Positions 1-9,402 are shown, counted from the first letter of the stretch. The stretch: 64,000 nt of DNA from Botryobacter ruber (GCF_003347595.2 NZ_QCZK02000061.1:168186-232185), one strand, 5' to 3'. The notes: a model not told the origin generated them from the letters alone. Translations and numbers: made by a program.

Positions 1-126
1 TAAAATTAAGTTGGGATTATCAGGCGCATTCGTGAGTTATGAAAAAATAAGCCCTGTAAAGTTCTGTAGCTGTTATAGTTTGCTCTAAACCCATTAATCT
101 AATTATAATATTTTACCAATTATTAT

Positions 127-3100
127 ATGCGGACACCCTTACTACCCAGAATCCATTTTTTAGCCTTTCTGTTATGTGTTTTCACATTCCTCCAGGCACA
201 AGCCCTTGACAACAGTTGTAAGGCAACCCTATCTGCAAACAATACAGCCCTGTGTGGTCCGGGCACTTCTGTCAGGCTGGCGGTAAACCAAACCGGCTAC
301 ACGTACACCTGGTACAAAAACGGCACAGTGATAAATGGGCAAAGCGGCGGCACCCTCACGGTTGTTGAACCAGGAAGCTATACTGTCAGAATAAATAACC
401 GCCTGAATTGTAAACCCGAAGACACGCAGTCTGACGAAATAAAAGTAACGGTCAGTACGAAACCGGTAGCCGGCTTCACTTTTAACGCCGGAGACCAATG
501 CGCCGGATCAGAAATAAAGTTCACGAGCACCTCTACCGGCGAGGATCTGAAGTATTCCTGGAACTTCGGAGACCAGGCCTCCGGGGCTAACAACACCAGT
601 ACAGACGAGTCGCCGTCGCATGCCTACAGGGGCTTTATTGGCACCTCCCAGAAGTACACCGTTACGTTAAAAGTTACAAACGAAGCTGGTTGCGAAGCTG
701 TAATCACAAAAGAGGTGGTCGTTAGCGAAGGTCCGGATGCAACACTCGAAGAGATAGACGTTCCGCCAGGCAATACTCCTTTTGCGAACTGCTCCACCAA
801 CCCGGATAACATTGCCTACACCCTGAAGGTGGAAAACAAAAGCACCACGCCGGAATTAAACAAAAGTTACGCGATTGATTGGGGCGATGGTACTAAAATA
901 GATTTAGGAAGCACCTTTGAAAACGCAACCCACGTCTATGCCGAGCGGGGAATGTATAAACTTGTATTCACGATTACGGGTAACAACGGCTGTGAATCCA
1001 AAACATCTTATAAAGTCTACAACGGCAGCAAACCCAGTCTGGCCATCGGTAACCCTGGTCATACCATGGGTTGTGCCCCACAGGTTTACACCTTCCCGAT
1101 CAGCAGCATAGAAGATAACTCCCCCGGCACCAGGTATATCTTCCAGTTTGATGACGGCACTGACCCTCATATTTATACCCAGGAAAACTTACCTGCCACA
1201 ATCAGCCATACTTTTACAACAGCCTCCTGCGACAGGCCGAATGGCTCTTTTACGCTGACCGGCCGGGCCGAAAACCCATGCGGCGAAACCACGGTGGTGG
1301 TAAGTTCGATTAAAATTGCGGCGAAACCTACCGTTGATTTCAGCACCCCCACCGACTCCGTTTGCCTGGGGCAGGTTGTTCCCCTCCTGAATGAAACCAT
1401 CAACGGCAGCACCATCACCAATACCGGGCAGTGCGACAGAAGCTCCACTTTCCACTGGGATGTGCAGCCGGCAACCGGTTGGGCGTTTTATCCCGGCAGT
1501 ACTGCCACCACCGAAGAGCCTAAATTAGTTTTTTCAATACCAGGAAGCTATAAAGTAACGCTTAGCGCAACCAACAGCTGCGGCACCGATGTGATTACAA
1601 AAGATGTGTATGTCATCTTCCCGCCTGTAGCTGCTTTCACCATTGGCGAAGCCGAAACCTGTAACAATTTAGTAGCTGTTACCAATGCCTCTACAGGCGA
1701 CAAGCTGTCCTATACCTGGTCTGTCAGCCCGAATTCAGGCTTCACCTTTGCCAGCGGAACACTTAACAGCAAAAACCCGGTATTTGATTTTGCAGAAACC
1801 GGCGATTACACCATTACGCTGGTTACATCAAATCCTTGCAGCACCGCCACCGCCACACAGCAGGTAAAAATCATGAAAAAGCCGCTGGTACAGCTTCCGG
1901 AAAACAAAGGCTACTGCAGTCCGCAAACCATTAAATTTGATGCATCCAATGCCCTCCACACCCCCGTCTTCAGGAGCAACAACAGCCCGATCTCGGCTTA
2001 TACCTGGACCATTTCGGGAGGCGCGGCATTTGTAAACGGAACTACTGCCAACTCGCAAAACCCGGAGATAAGCTTCCCCTCGAATGGCACCTATACCGTA
2101 ACAGCACAAGCCACTAACGGCTGTGGCGAGTCAGAAATAGCAACCCAGGTCATCACCATTGCGCCACCCGTTACCAATAACATCATCTCCAGCGACCAGA
2201 CTATTTGCGGCAATACAGCGCCTGCCACACTCACTGGCCCTGTACCATCGGGTGGCTCCGGCTCCTTTACCTATACCTGGGAATACAGCACAACCGACGG
2301 CACCTCCGGCTTCCAGGCAGTAACCGACGCTACAGACAGGGAATTTACGCCAACAGCACTCACCCAAAACACCTGGTTCAGGCGGATTGCAAATTCAAAT
2401 GGCTGTGAAGAAATATCAAACGCCGTCAAGATTACAGTTAATCCTGCCCCGGACGCTCCAATTGTGGCCGGAACAGCCATCTGTACCGGTAGCGCCACCC
2501 AACTGACGGTAGAGAACCCGAACGGCACCTATGAATGGTTCAGCGACGACACGGGCACCACCCGCATCCACACCGGATCTACTTTCCCGACAGCTGCGCT
2601 TCAGACCACCACTACGTATTATGTACATACCAAAAACGCCCTAGGCTGCCCCAGCCCCTTAACTGCTGTTACCGTAACGGTTGAGCAACAGATAACCAAT
2701 AACACCGTTTCGCAGGACCAGCTCCTGTGCACGGGAGCTACGCCAGTTGAATTGCTTGGTTCGGTTCCGGAAGGTGGTAACGGGAACTACACCTACCTCT
2801 GGGAAAGCAGCACAACAAGTTCATCGGCAGGTTTTGCGCCGGCCCAGGGCAATAATAAAGAACAACATTACTCCCCGGGCGACATCGGCCAGACCACCTG
2901 GTTCCGCCGTGTGGTAACCGCAGGCGTCTGCCAGCAAAGCACCAGCGCACCAGTACAGATTTCCGTGGCCGTTCCTATTTCAAATAACCAGATCTCCACA
3001 CCGCAGGCTGTGTGCGAGGGGACGCAACCTGCCACACTCAAAGGCACCACCCCCACCGGTGGAAATGCCAGTCTCACCATCCTCTGGGAAAGCAGCACCA

Positions 3101-4557
3101 CCGGGCCTAACGGAACCTTTGCTCCTGCTGCAGGCATAAATAACCAGTCCGACTACACCCCCGGCCACCTTACCCAAACAACCTGGTTCAGGAGGGCGCT
3201 GTATGCCGGGGGCTGCTCAAACGTTTCGGCAGCCATCCAGATTTCTGTGGTAAAGCCACTCAGCAACAACACCATCAGTTCTGACCAGTTGATCTGTGTG
3301 GGTACGGTTCCTGCTCCTTTACAGGGCACCACTCCGAAAGGAGGCAGCGGCACCTATACCTTCCTGTGGGAAATCAGTACCGACAATGTGGCTTTCGTGC
3401 CGGCACCAGGCACCAACAACCAGGAACATTACAACCCGAAACTGCTCTCAAAAGATACCTGGTTCCGCCGCACCGTTTCGGGCGGCACTTGTGCCGAACT
3501 GCAAAGCAACGTGGTAAAAGTAGCGGTGATGGCGCCTGTTACCTACAACAACATCGGAACTGCGCAACGTATCTGTGCCCAGACGGCTCCGCTAAAACTG
3601 AACGGCTCTTTGCCTAATGGCGGAAACGGCTCCTTTACGTATCTCTGGGAATGGAGTGCCGTAAGCGCAACGGATGGTTTTACACCGGCACCCGGCGTTA
3701 ACAACGACGTGCATTATCAACCCGAAAAGCTTACACGCAACACCTGGTTCCGCCGCAAAGTAATTCTGCCACCCTGCCAGGAAAACATCAGCCCCGCCGT
3801 GCTGGTAACCGTTGACCCGCTGCCGGAAGCACCGGATGTAGCGGGAGGCATCACCTGCCCGGGCGGAAACGTAGTAATGAAGGCATCATCGCCCATAGCG
3901 GGATATGTAATTGAATGGTACGACCAGGAACAAGGAGGAGTCGTGCTGCACAAAGGCACCACCTATACCACCGAACCGCTCCTGACCACGACCGACTATT
4001 ATATCCAGACCACGAACCAGTACGGCTGTGCCAGTGAGCGGGTAAAGGCTACGGCGGTTGTCGTAGAACCAAGCGCAAATGCCGGACCGGACATTACCAT
4101 GATGCAGGGCCGCAGCACGCAGCTGTTAGCCTATGGGGGCGAAACTTATTCCTGGTCGCCTGTTGCAGGGCTTTCCGATCCGAATGTGCACAACCCGGTT
4201 GCCAACCCGCAGGAAACCACCACCTATACCGTAACCGTCACCACAAAAGAGGGATGTGTTTTCACGGATGAGGTAACCATAACCGTACTACCACAAATTG
4301 AAATCGCCAACGCGATTACCCTTAACGGCGATGGCATTAACGACACCTGGTACATAGGCAATATTCAGCACTACCCTAACTGCCGCGTGCAGATTTTTAA
4401 CAGGTGGGGGGCGCTGGTATTCGAATCCAAAGGCTACCAGACTCCCTGGAACGGCACCAACCAGGGGCAGCCATTGCCTATGTCGGCTTACTATTACATT
4501 ATTGACCTGGGAGTAGCAGAAGAACCACTAGCAGGCAGCATTACGCTTATTAAATAA
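127..4557 (+). CDS. Giant PKD/Ig-like surface protein with T9SS type B (gliding-associated) C-terminal domain
   Basis: The 1476-residue protein begins with a signal peptide (hydrophobic residues about 9-26, ending near AQA). The N-terminal half has several PKD-type modules (for example WNFGDQASG, IDWGDG and a conserved FDDGTD segment). From about residue 680 to 1230 there are five homologous ~100-residue repeats, each with a C-x-G-x-x-P start, a GG-x-G-x-x-TYLWE-like strand and a TWFRR strand. An Ig-like T9SS module follows, and the last ~85 residues are a gliding-motility-associated C-terminal domain (ITLNGDGINDTW, then IFNRWG and VFES). That domain directs type IX export and surface anchoring. 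The PorP/SprF gene starts 19 bp downstream, the usual pairing for type B cargo. It is probably an adhesin or gliding-related surface polymer; the ligand is unknown. Confidence 0.9.
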   Translation: MRTPLLPRIHFLAFLLCVFTFLQAQALDNSCKATLSANNTALCGPGTSVRLAVNQTGYTYTWYKNGTVINGQSGGTLTVVEPGSYTVRINNRLNCKPEDTQSDEIKVTVSTKPVAGFTFNAGDQCAGSEIKFTSTSTGEDLKYSWNFGDQASGANNTSTDESPSHAYRGFIGTSQKYTVTLKVTNEAGCEAVITKEVVVSEGPDATLEEIDVPPGNTPFANCSTNPDNIAYTLKVENKSTTPELNKSYAIDWGDGTKIDLGSTFENATHVYAERGMYKLVFTITGNNGCESKTSYKVYNGSKPSLAIGNPGHTMGCAPQVYTFPISSIEDNSPGTRYIFQFDDGTDPHIYTQENLPATISHTFTTASCDRPNGSFTLTGRAENPCGETTVVVSSIKIAAKPTVDFSTPTDSVCLGQVVPLLNETINGSTITNTGQCDRSSTFHWDVQPATGWAFYPGSTATTEEPKLVFSIPGSYKVTLSATNSCGTDVITKDVYVIFPPVAAFTIGEAETCNNLVAVTNASTGDKLSYTWSVSPNSGFTFASGTLNSKNPVFDFAETGDYTITLVTSNPCSTATATQQVKIMKKPLVQLPENKGYCSPQTIKFDASNALHTPVFRSNNSPISAYTWTISGGAAFVNGTTANSQNPEISFPSNGTYTVTAQATNGCGESEIATQVITIAPPVTNNIISSDQTICGNTAPATLTGPVPSGGSGSFTYTWEYSTTDGTSGFQAVTDATDREFTPTALTQNTWFRRIANSNGCEEISNAVKITVNPAPDAPIVAGTAICTGSATQLTVENPNGTYEWFSDDTGTTRIHTGSTFPTAALQTTTTYYVHTKNALGCPSPLTAVTVTVEQQITNNTVSQDQLLCTGATPVELLGSVPEGGNGNYTYLWESSTTSSSAGFAPAQGNNKEQHYSPGDIGQTTWFRRVVTAGVCQQSTSAPVQISVAVPISNNQISTPQAVCEGTQPATLKGTTPTGGNASLTILWESSTTGPNGTFAPAAGINNQSDYTPGHLTQTTWFRRALYAGGCSNVSAAIQISVVKPLSNNTISSDQLICVGTVPAPLQGTTPKGGSGTYTFLWEISTDNVAFVPAPGTNNQEHYNPKLLSKDTWFRRTVSGGTCAELQSNVVKVAVMAPVTYNNIGTAQRICAQTAPLKLNGSLPNGGNGSFTYLWEWSAVSATDGFTPAPGVNNDVHYQPEKLTRNTWFRRKVILPPCQENISPAVLVTVDPLPEAPDVAGGITCPGGNVVMKASSPIAGYVIEWYDQEQGGVVLHKGTTYTTEPLLTTTDYYIQTTNQYGCASERVKATAVVVEPSANAGPDITMMQGRSTQLLAYGGETYSWSPVAGLSDPNVHNPVANPQETTTYTVTVTTKEGCVFTDEVTITVLPQIEIANAITLNGDGINDTWYIGNIQHYPNCRVQIFNRWGALVFESKGYQTPWNGTNQGQPLPMSAYYYIIDLGVAEEPLAGSITLIK

Positions 4558-4576
4558 CACCTTTACCAGCAGCACT

Positions 4577-5584
4577 ATGAAGTACTTTTATTTTATAGCC
4601 ATTTTCTGTTTAGCCTTACCTGCCCTGGCCCAGCAGCGGCCGCAGCATACGCAGTATTTCCAGAACAACTACCTGCTTAATCCCGCTGTGGCTGGTATCG
4701 AAAGTTTCGCCGATGTCCGTTTCGGCTACCGCAACCAATGGACCGGCATGGAGGGTGCTCCTGTTACGTTCTACGCCAGTGCCCAGACCGCCATCGGGAA
4801 AAACGACCGGAACATTGTACCAACCCGGGGCCAGAAGTCCTACTTTAAAAGCACCAAACAAACCGCCAACAGAAACAACCGCTTTCATGTGCAGCCGCAC
4901 CATGGCATTGGCGCGGTGGCCCAGATGGGCAGGGCTGGCTTACTGACGACTGCGTCCATGAACGTGAGCTATGCCTACCACCTGCCCATTACCCGAACAC
5001 TGAACCTCTCCAGCGGCATTACCACCGGCATGGTACAGTACCGGTTAAACAGGAACGGGGTAAAAGTGCAGACTGACAACGATCCGTTTATTTATGGCGA
5101 CTTCGGCAACCTGAACAAACTGGACCTGGGCATTGGCATGTGGCTTTACAGCCGCGATTTTTATGTGGGACTTTCAGCCATCCAGCTCCTGAAAAGCAAA
5201 AATGACGTTGACATCAACGATGGGCCGAAAGCGTCGCTCCAGCCGCACTTTTATGCAACAGGCGCCTACCGCTTCCTGTTCTCCGACATGGTTGCCTTCA
5301 CCCCTTCGGTAATGATTAAAATGGCAGACCAGGGCACAACAGCCGCAGACGTAAATGCGAAACTGATTTACGGGCAGCGTTTCTGGGCCGGCCTCTCCTA
5401 CCGCCACCAGGATGCCACCTCCGCTATGGCCGGCTTTTACCTCACGCCCATGATCGACCTCAGCTACTCCTACGACTTTACCACCTCCGAACTTCGAAGG
5501 GTAAGTGCTACCAGCCACGAAGTAGTGGTAGGCATAAAGCTCAGCAACCCGCAAAAAGTGCTGTGCCCGACCTGGGTCTGGTAA
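4577..5584 (+). CDS. PorP/SprF family type IX secretion outer-membrane protein
   Basis: The 335-residue protein has a signal peptide (ends PALAQ) followed by the family's N-terminal signature QYFQNNYLLNPAVAGIE. The rest is alternating amphipathic strands typical of a small outer-membrane beta-barrel (MNVSYAYHLP, GIGMWLYSRDFYVG, LSYSYDF). PorP/SprF proteins are T9SS components; SprF-type paralogs usually sit directly after one large type B cargo gene and serve its export or anchoring. Here the gap to the upstream 1476-residue cargo is 19 bp, so the two are probably one operon. A strong hairpin lies about 120 bp downstream. Whether this copy is the core PorP or a cargo-dedicated paralog cannot be told from sequence; context favours dedicated. 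Confidence 0.92.
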   Translation: MKYFYFIAIFCLALPALAQQRPQHTQYFQNNYLLNPAVAGIESFADVRFGYRNQWTGMEGAPVTFYASAQTAIGKNDRNIVPTRGQKSYFKSTKQTANRNNRFHVQPHHGIGAVAQMGRAGLLTTASMNVSYAYHLPITRTLNLSSGITTGMVQYRLNRNGVKVQTDNDPFIYGDFGNLNKLDLGIGMWLYSRDFYVGLSAIQLLKSKNDVDINDGPKASLQPHFYATGAYRFLFSDMVAFTPSVMIKMADQGTTAADVNAKLIYGQRFWAGLSYRHQDATSAMAGFYLTPMIDLSYSYDFTTSELRRVSATSHEVVVGIKLSNPQKVLCPTWVW

Positions 5585-5617
5585 ATATCGCAGCAGGATG
5601 TTGCTCCTGCAAACCAG

Positions 5618-5648
5618 GGAGCAGTGGCTGTGGTGGCAGGAGCTGCAG
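5618..5648 (+). repeat. Dispersed 28-bp intergenic repeat, copy 1
   Basis: Contains GCAGTGGCTGTGGTGGCAGG, 33 bp after the PorP/SprF stop. It forms an inverted pair with copy 2 around the hairpin at 5704-5764. Confidence 0.75.
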
Positions 5649-5703
5649 ACTTTCCAGGGATGCTGATAAGGCCACATTCTACTACAACAGTGGTAGTAAG
5701 CAC

Positions 5704-5764
5704 AAACAAGAAGGCTAAAAGGAGTAGAGAAAATGTTATCTCAATCCTTTTAGCCTTCTTGTTT
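5704..5764. terminator. 20-bp perfect hairpin, likely bidirectional terminator
   Basis: Arms 5704-5723 and 5745-5764 are perfectly complementary (core AAGAAGGCTAAAAGGA) with a 21-nt loop; the right arm ends in GTTTT. It lies between the converging PorP/SprF gene and the PRC-barrel gene, so it can terminate both. The rest of the 311-bp gap (5585-5895) holds only repeat copies 1 and 2. Confidence 0.75.
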
Positions 5765-5831
5765 TGAAAAGCGCTGCTAGTATCGCTACCCTAAGCCTGG
5801 AACCCTGTCAATCGGTGGTTAGCATAATTTA

Positions 5832-5858
5832 CTGCAGCTGCCACCACAGCCGCTGCTC
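5832..5858 (-). repeat. Dispersed 28-bp intergenic repeat, copy 2
   Basis: Reads CTGCAGCTGCCACCACAGCC on the plus strand, the inverse orientation of copy 1. It lies 37 bp past the 3' end of the minus-strand PRC-barrel gene. Confidence 0.75.
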
Positions 5859-5895
5859 CCTTGCAACACTTTAGTTTTTAGGGCAGCACAGGCAA

Positions 5896-6642
5896 TTACA
5901 GATCCAGTGCTCTTCTTTTCAGAAGTAAGTACTCTTCGTCTGAAATAGATCCTCTCTGGCGAAGATGGTCCAGCCTTTCAATAGTAGTGATGGAGCTTTC
6001 AACAGTTCTCGGATTGTCAACTTCCTTGTGCAGGTCTTCCGCTGAAAGGGAGGAATAGTCCGGTTCTGCATAATCACGTGCCGGAATTCTATCCCTGTTT
6101 ATTTCCTGATTGTAAGTGTAAAACCTGTCTTCATTGTACGTGTCGTTGTTATAAAAATCATCAGAGATGCGACGCGTATTTCCGGGTTGCTGCTGAAGTG
6201 CCTGGCCAAACTCTGCTTTGTAATCATCTTTGGCATCGGGCAGGAACTCCCGCTGTGACTGACGCAGGTTATCGCGCACAGCGTACTCATACTCATCTGT
6301 TATCGGGCCACCAGTGTAAACAGGATACCTGGCAATGGATTTTGAATCGATGGAAGAAACAAACACATTTCTGCCGCCCTTGTCCAGGGCAGCTGCCCCG
6401 ATCGGGATAAGCAAATACTGATCATTGCTGGTATTAAAAAACCTGCGGTTCGCCACTACTGCCAGGTAGCGCGCCTTCATGGCCTTTGGGTCCACAATTA
6501 GGTCTTTCACGATGCCTAAACTCTCGCCATCGGCGCCAACTACTCGCCAGCCAAGTATATCCGGATTATCTTTTGCAATTTTATAGTCTTTCAGGTTGCT
6601 TAGCGGCACCAGCCTTCCAGCATTTATTTCATAATTATCCAT
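5896..6642 (-). CDS. PRC-barrel domain protein with C-terminal SHOCT-like motif
   Basis: The 248-residue protein lacks a signal peptide. Residues about 5-85 form a PRC-barrel (DILGWRVVGADGESLGIVKD, then LIVDP and YLAVV), a small fold found in photosynthetic reaction-centre H subunits and RimM and widespread in stress-linked proteins of unknown role. A second partial barrel segment follows (to about residue 125). The middle, about 130-210, is polar, Asp/Tyr-rich and probably disordered. The last ~30 residues (IERLDHLRQRGSISDEEY) match the SHOCT short C-terminal motif. The gene for a one-TM small protein lies 28 bp upstream on the same strand, so they are probably co-transcribed. The molecular function is unknown. 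Confidence 0.85.
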   Translation of the reverse strand: MDNYEINAGRLVPLSNLKDYKIAKDNPDILGWRVVGADGESLGIVKDLIVDPKAMKARYLAVVANRRFFNTSNDQYLLIPIGAAALDKGGRNVFVSSIDSKSIARYPVYTGGPITDEYEYAVRDNLRQSQREFLPDAKDDYKAEFGQALQQQPGNTRRISDDFYNNDTYNEDRFYTYNQEINRDRIPARDYAEPDYSSLSAEDLHKEVDNPRTVESSITTIERLDHLRQRGSISDEEYLLLKRRALDL

Positions 6643-6670
6643 TGTTCATACCTTTTTAAATTGTTCTACT

Positions 6671-6871
6671 TCAGACAGAAACAAAATAAACCGACTCAAA
6701 CTTGCCCTGCGCAGGAATAACCATACCGGTAGCAGGGGGCTCTTCGTCTTCAACGTCATCCCTGTCGGATGCAAGTTCATAAATACCCCAGGCCAGTAGC
6801 CCTAGCAGGAGAAGCAGGAACAGCCATGGCCAAATCGGCTTCCTTTTACGTTCTAACTTTATTTCTACCAT
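6671..6871 (-). CDS. Small single-pass membrane protein
   Basis: The 66-residue protein has a basic N-terminus (KLERKRKP), one transmembrane helix (WLFLLLLLGLLAWGIYEL, about residues 15-32) and an acidic tail (SDRDDVEDEEPP). The charge layout predicts a cytoplasmic N-terminus. Its position 28 bp before the PRC-barrel gene suggests a shared operon. No family was recognised. The hydrophobic helix and start are convincing for a real gene, but the role is unknown. Confidence 0.65.
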   Translation of the reverse strand: MVEIKLERKRKPIWPWLFLLLLLGLLAWGIYELASDRDDVEDEEPPATGMVIPAQGKFESVYFVSV

Positions 6872-7083
6872 TTTTCCTTGATTGTTGCCGCCATAATTTT
6901 CGGGCCACCTGTCGTAAAACAGGCAGCAGGCACTATGGTGAAGTTAATACGCTAATTCTGAAACGAATGTTAAAAGGAAAAATGGATATCAGTAAGAAAG
7001 CCAAAAGGAGGCTCCTGCCCTCAAATGAAAAATAAAACAAACTACCAGGTATGAATCCCGGATACGGAAGTACAGAATAACAA

Positions 7084-8025
7084 TTAAGTGCTCTGGGTTT
7101 TCGGCCCCTTCACAACCCGCCGCACAAGCACCACTATTTTTTCGATAACGGCACCTAAAATAAGCCCGCCGATACCGCTAACCAGCACCTTTGCAAGCCA
7201 GGCAAGCGCGGGAATGTCTGCCAAAGAGTGCTCCAGGTTGTCCAGCGCGTGGCTGGTAACCGGAATACCATGTGCAATAATTTCGGCCCCCACCCACAGC
7301 ATGGCTGCGGTTCCAATATACCCGAGGGCCTTTAAAAAGTGCGGCATAAAAGTAACAATCCCGCGCCCGATCCGCCTGATCTGCGGGTGAAAGGTGTCTT
7401 TGGCCATGTGCACGCCAATGTCGTCGGCTTTTACAATCAGGCCCACAAACCCATAAACGGCAACCGTAATAAACACCGCCACACTAAACATCACCACAAT
7501 CTGGGTGGCCAGGGCCTTATCGGCGACAGTGGCATAGGTAATGGCAACAATTTCAGCCGAAAGAATCATATCGGTGCGCACGGCGCCTGTAACGCGTTCT
7601 CTTTCCAGTTCTTCGGGTGTAACCACTTTTACCCCTTCTTCCGGGACATGCTGGTCCTCCTCCTCGTGTTTACTGAACATGGAATGCACTTTCTCATATC
7701 CTTCAAAACACAAAAAAGCACCACCCAGCATCAAGATCGGGGTAATGGCCCAGGGCGCGAAAAACCCGAGCAGCAAGGCCGCCGGGCTTAAAATCAACAC
7801 CTTATTTAGTAAGGATTTTTTGGCGATCCGGTAAATAATCGAAAGCTCGCGCGACGGGTCGAGCCCCACCACATACTTGGGCGTTACAGCCGTATCGTCA
7901 ATCACAATGCCTGATACTTTCCCTGTTGTTTTTGATACCTGGGCGGGCACATCATCGAGGCTTGCCGCGCTCGCTTTAACAAGCGCAGACACATCATCGA
8001 GTAAAGCGAGAAGTCCTGAAGCCAT
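7084..8025 (-). CDS. DUF808 family inner-membrane protein (YedI-like)
   Basis: The 313-residue protein opens with the conserved family start MASGLLALLDDVSALVKASA and continues with TTGKVSGIVIDDTAVTP and the GLDPSREL motif. Several transmembrane helices follow (KVLILSPAALLLGFFAPWAI, MFSVAVFITVAVYGFVGLIV, LVSGIGGLILGAVIEKIVVL). Its length fits the DUF808 family (Escherichia coli YedI). The function is unproven; an inner-membrane role, perhaps transport, is usually assumed. It stands alone and is divergent from the lipoprotein gene at 8595. The 212 bp between it and the small membrane protein (6872-7083) show nothing recognisable. Confidence 0.92.
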   Translation of the reverse strand: MASGLLALLDDVSALVKASAASLDDVPAQVSKTTGKVSGIVIDDTAVTPKYVVGLDPSRELSIIYRIAKKSLLNKVLILSPAALLLGFFAPWAITPILMLGGAFLCFEGYEKVHSMFSKHEEEDQHVPEEGVKVVTPEELERERVTGAVRTDMILSAEIVAITYATVADKALATQIVVMFSVAVFITVAVYGFVGLIVKADDIGVHMAKDTFHPQIRRIGRGIVTFMPHFLKALGYIGTAAMLWVGAEIIAHGIPVTSHALDNLEHSLADIPALAWLAKVLVSGIGGLILGAVIEKIVVLVRRVVKGPKTQST

Positions 8026-8226
8026 TCTATTTTGCTATTTTTGCTATCGTATGAATCCTGATTAATTTATTTTTAGTACCACCCTGGTGGCACGTACGAG
8101 ACTGCCAGTATCCTGACAATTACGCCACGTCGGATGGCGATATTACGAAATATATCTGTTAGTACACCTGTTAAGCTTATAATTTGATTTTTTCCTGCCC
8201 GCTGCCATTTGTACCCTCTAAAAGTT

Positions 8227-8259
8227 CTGCACCCACAGCCACCATTCCCGCTGCTCCTG
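8227..8259 (-). repeat. Dispersed 28-bp intergenic repeat, copy 3
   Basis: Reads GCCACCATTCCCGCTGCTCC with about 5 extra bases inside the CTGCAC...CCACC half, so it is a diverged copy. Confidence 0.6.
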
Positions 8260-8517
8260 CCCAGAACAACTTCAGGCACAAAAAGCGAGACTTCAGCCAA
8301 GGCACCCCTCTTTCTCAGGCAGCCAACGCAAATAAACATTATCCAATCACACGTTGGCTCCACCCTGTAATCACAACAAGTATCCGGGGCAGCTCCTGAA
8401 ACAAACCCACAACCACAAATAACTGAATTCCAAAAATTTAAAAATCAAACAAGCAGCTCCTGTTTCAGTTTTTAGCAAAATTATAAACCAACAGTATAGA
8501 CAACCGTAAAAAGCTAT

Positions 8518-8564
8518 GGTACAGTAAATTGGTTTTTTACTATTATTAACCGGTTTGCTGTACC
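8518..8564 (+). promoter_or_regulatory. Imperfect 17-bp dyad upstream of the lipoprotein gene
   Basis: Arms 8518-8534 (GGTACAGTAAATTGGTT) and 8548-8564 (AACCGGTTTGCTGTACC) pair with three mismatches, all compatible with G-U pairing, around an AT-rich 13-nt centre. It ends 30 bp before the start codon of the lipoprotein gene. It could be an operator or an mRNA leader hairpin. The regulator is unknown. Confidence 0.4.
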
Positions 8565-8594
8565 TTATTTATTTTATAGATAAATGATAAAACA

Positions 8595-9335
8595 ATGAAA
8601 AAGGTTATTTATTCAATATTCAGTGTCAGTGTTCTTCTTTTTGCATCCTGTTCCGAAGACAGGGGCACAACGACCGAGGTGGCGGATGCCAACGAGGATG
8701 AAGTTGTAAACCAGTCCAATATCCGGGGTTTTGGCGATGAAATTGGCAAGGACGTAGGTGCTAATACGCCTTCAACGGTTGCTGATTATCGCGAACGCTC
8801 CGAGCATATTACCGAACAGATGGCTACGGATCTGCAGCTCGACGAGCCTGCACAGCAACGGGTTTCGGCTATTATCTACGACCGCGAAAGAAGATTAGGT
8901 GAACTGGAAGGCCGCTATAACTTTAGCGAAACAAACCGAATGGGCGGCCGTGTTATGGATGAAAACGACATGGGCACCAGGATGGAAGATCCGATGATGC
9001 AAGATAAGACCAGCACCACCACAGACACCAGGATGATGGATGATGCCGGCACCATGGAACGCGACAACACAGCCATGACCGCTGAACGTAAAAAAATTAT
9101 GGCAGATGCCGACAAGGAGCTGAAGTCGGTTTTAACAGCCGAACAGTATAACAAGTTCGTACAGAACCGCACCAAATACGATGAGCTGAAATATAAAAAC
9201 GATGCCACCGACACCAAAATCAAGTCTGAAGGCGATGAGATGAAGTACAAGTCAGATGATTATAAAGTGAAAGTGGAAGGCGATGAAACGAAAATAAAAA
9301 CTGAAAACGAAAAGATGAAGATGGAGCGGAAATAA
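8595..9335 (+). CDS. Putative lipoprotein with Met-rich insert and Lys/Glu repeat tail
   Basis: The 246-residue protein starts with a lipoprotein signal (SVLLFASC; Cys at about residue 19). A helical segment around residues 65-105 (LQLDEPAQQRVSAIIYDRER) and a second around 170-195 (LKSVLTAEQYNKFVQNRTKY) follow the pattern of Spy/CpxP-like or DUF4890-like Bacteroidota periplasmic proteins. Between them is a low-complexity Met/Asp/Thr-rich stretch (MEDPMMQDKTSTTTDTRMMD). The C-terminus repeats short K-x-K...GDE units ending in MKMERK and is very basic/acidic mixed. It stands as a single gene with a terminator-like hairpin just after the stop. Role unknown; an envelope-stress chaperone-like function is speculative. 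Confidence 0.75.
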   Translation: MKKVIYSIFSVSVLLFASCSEDRGTTTEVADANEDEVVNQSNIRGFGDEIGKDVGANTPSTVADYRERSEHITEQMATDLQLDEPAQQRVSAIIYDRERRLGELEGRYNFSETNRMGGRVMDENDMGTRMEDPMMQDKTSTTTDTRMMDDAGTMERDNTAMTAERKKIMADADKELKSVLTAEQYNKFVQNRTKYDELKYKNDATDTKIKSEGDEMKYKSDDYKVKVEGDETKIKTENEKMKMERK

Positions 9336-9362
9336 GCAAGGTAATTTTTCGGCTTATTGCAC

Positions 9363-9402
9363 ACAAAAGCCTGTAGTTTAAAAGCTGCAGGCTTTTGTTT
9401 TT
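9363..9402 (+). terminator. Rho-independent-type terminator after the lipoprotein gene
   Basis: Arms 9363-9376 and 9385-9398 (ACAAAAGCCTG / CAGGCTTTTGT) form a 14-bp stem with one G-U and an 8-nt loop. The right arm runs into GTTTTTGG. It starts 28 bp after the stop at 9335. Confidence 0.75.

Larger units (their letters stand above)
8026..8594. other. 569-bp divergent intergenic region
   Basis: It lies between the minus-strand DUF808 gene and the plus-strand lipoprotein gene. It holds repeat copy 3 (8227-8259) and an imperfect dyad at 8518-8564. No convincing ORF or RNA gene was seen in the rest. Confidence 0.6.
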
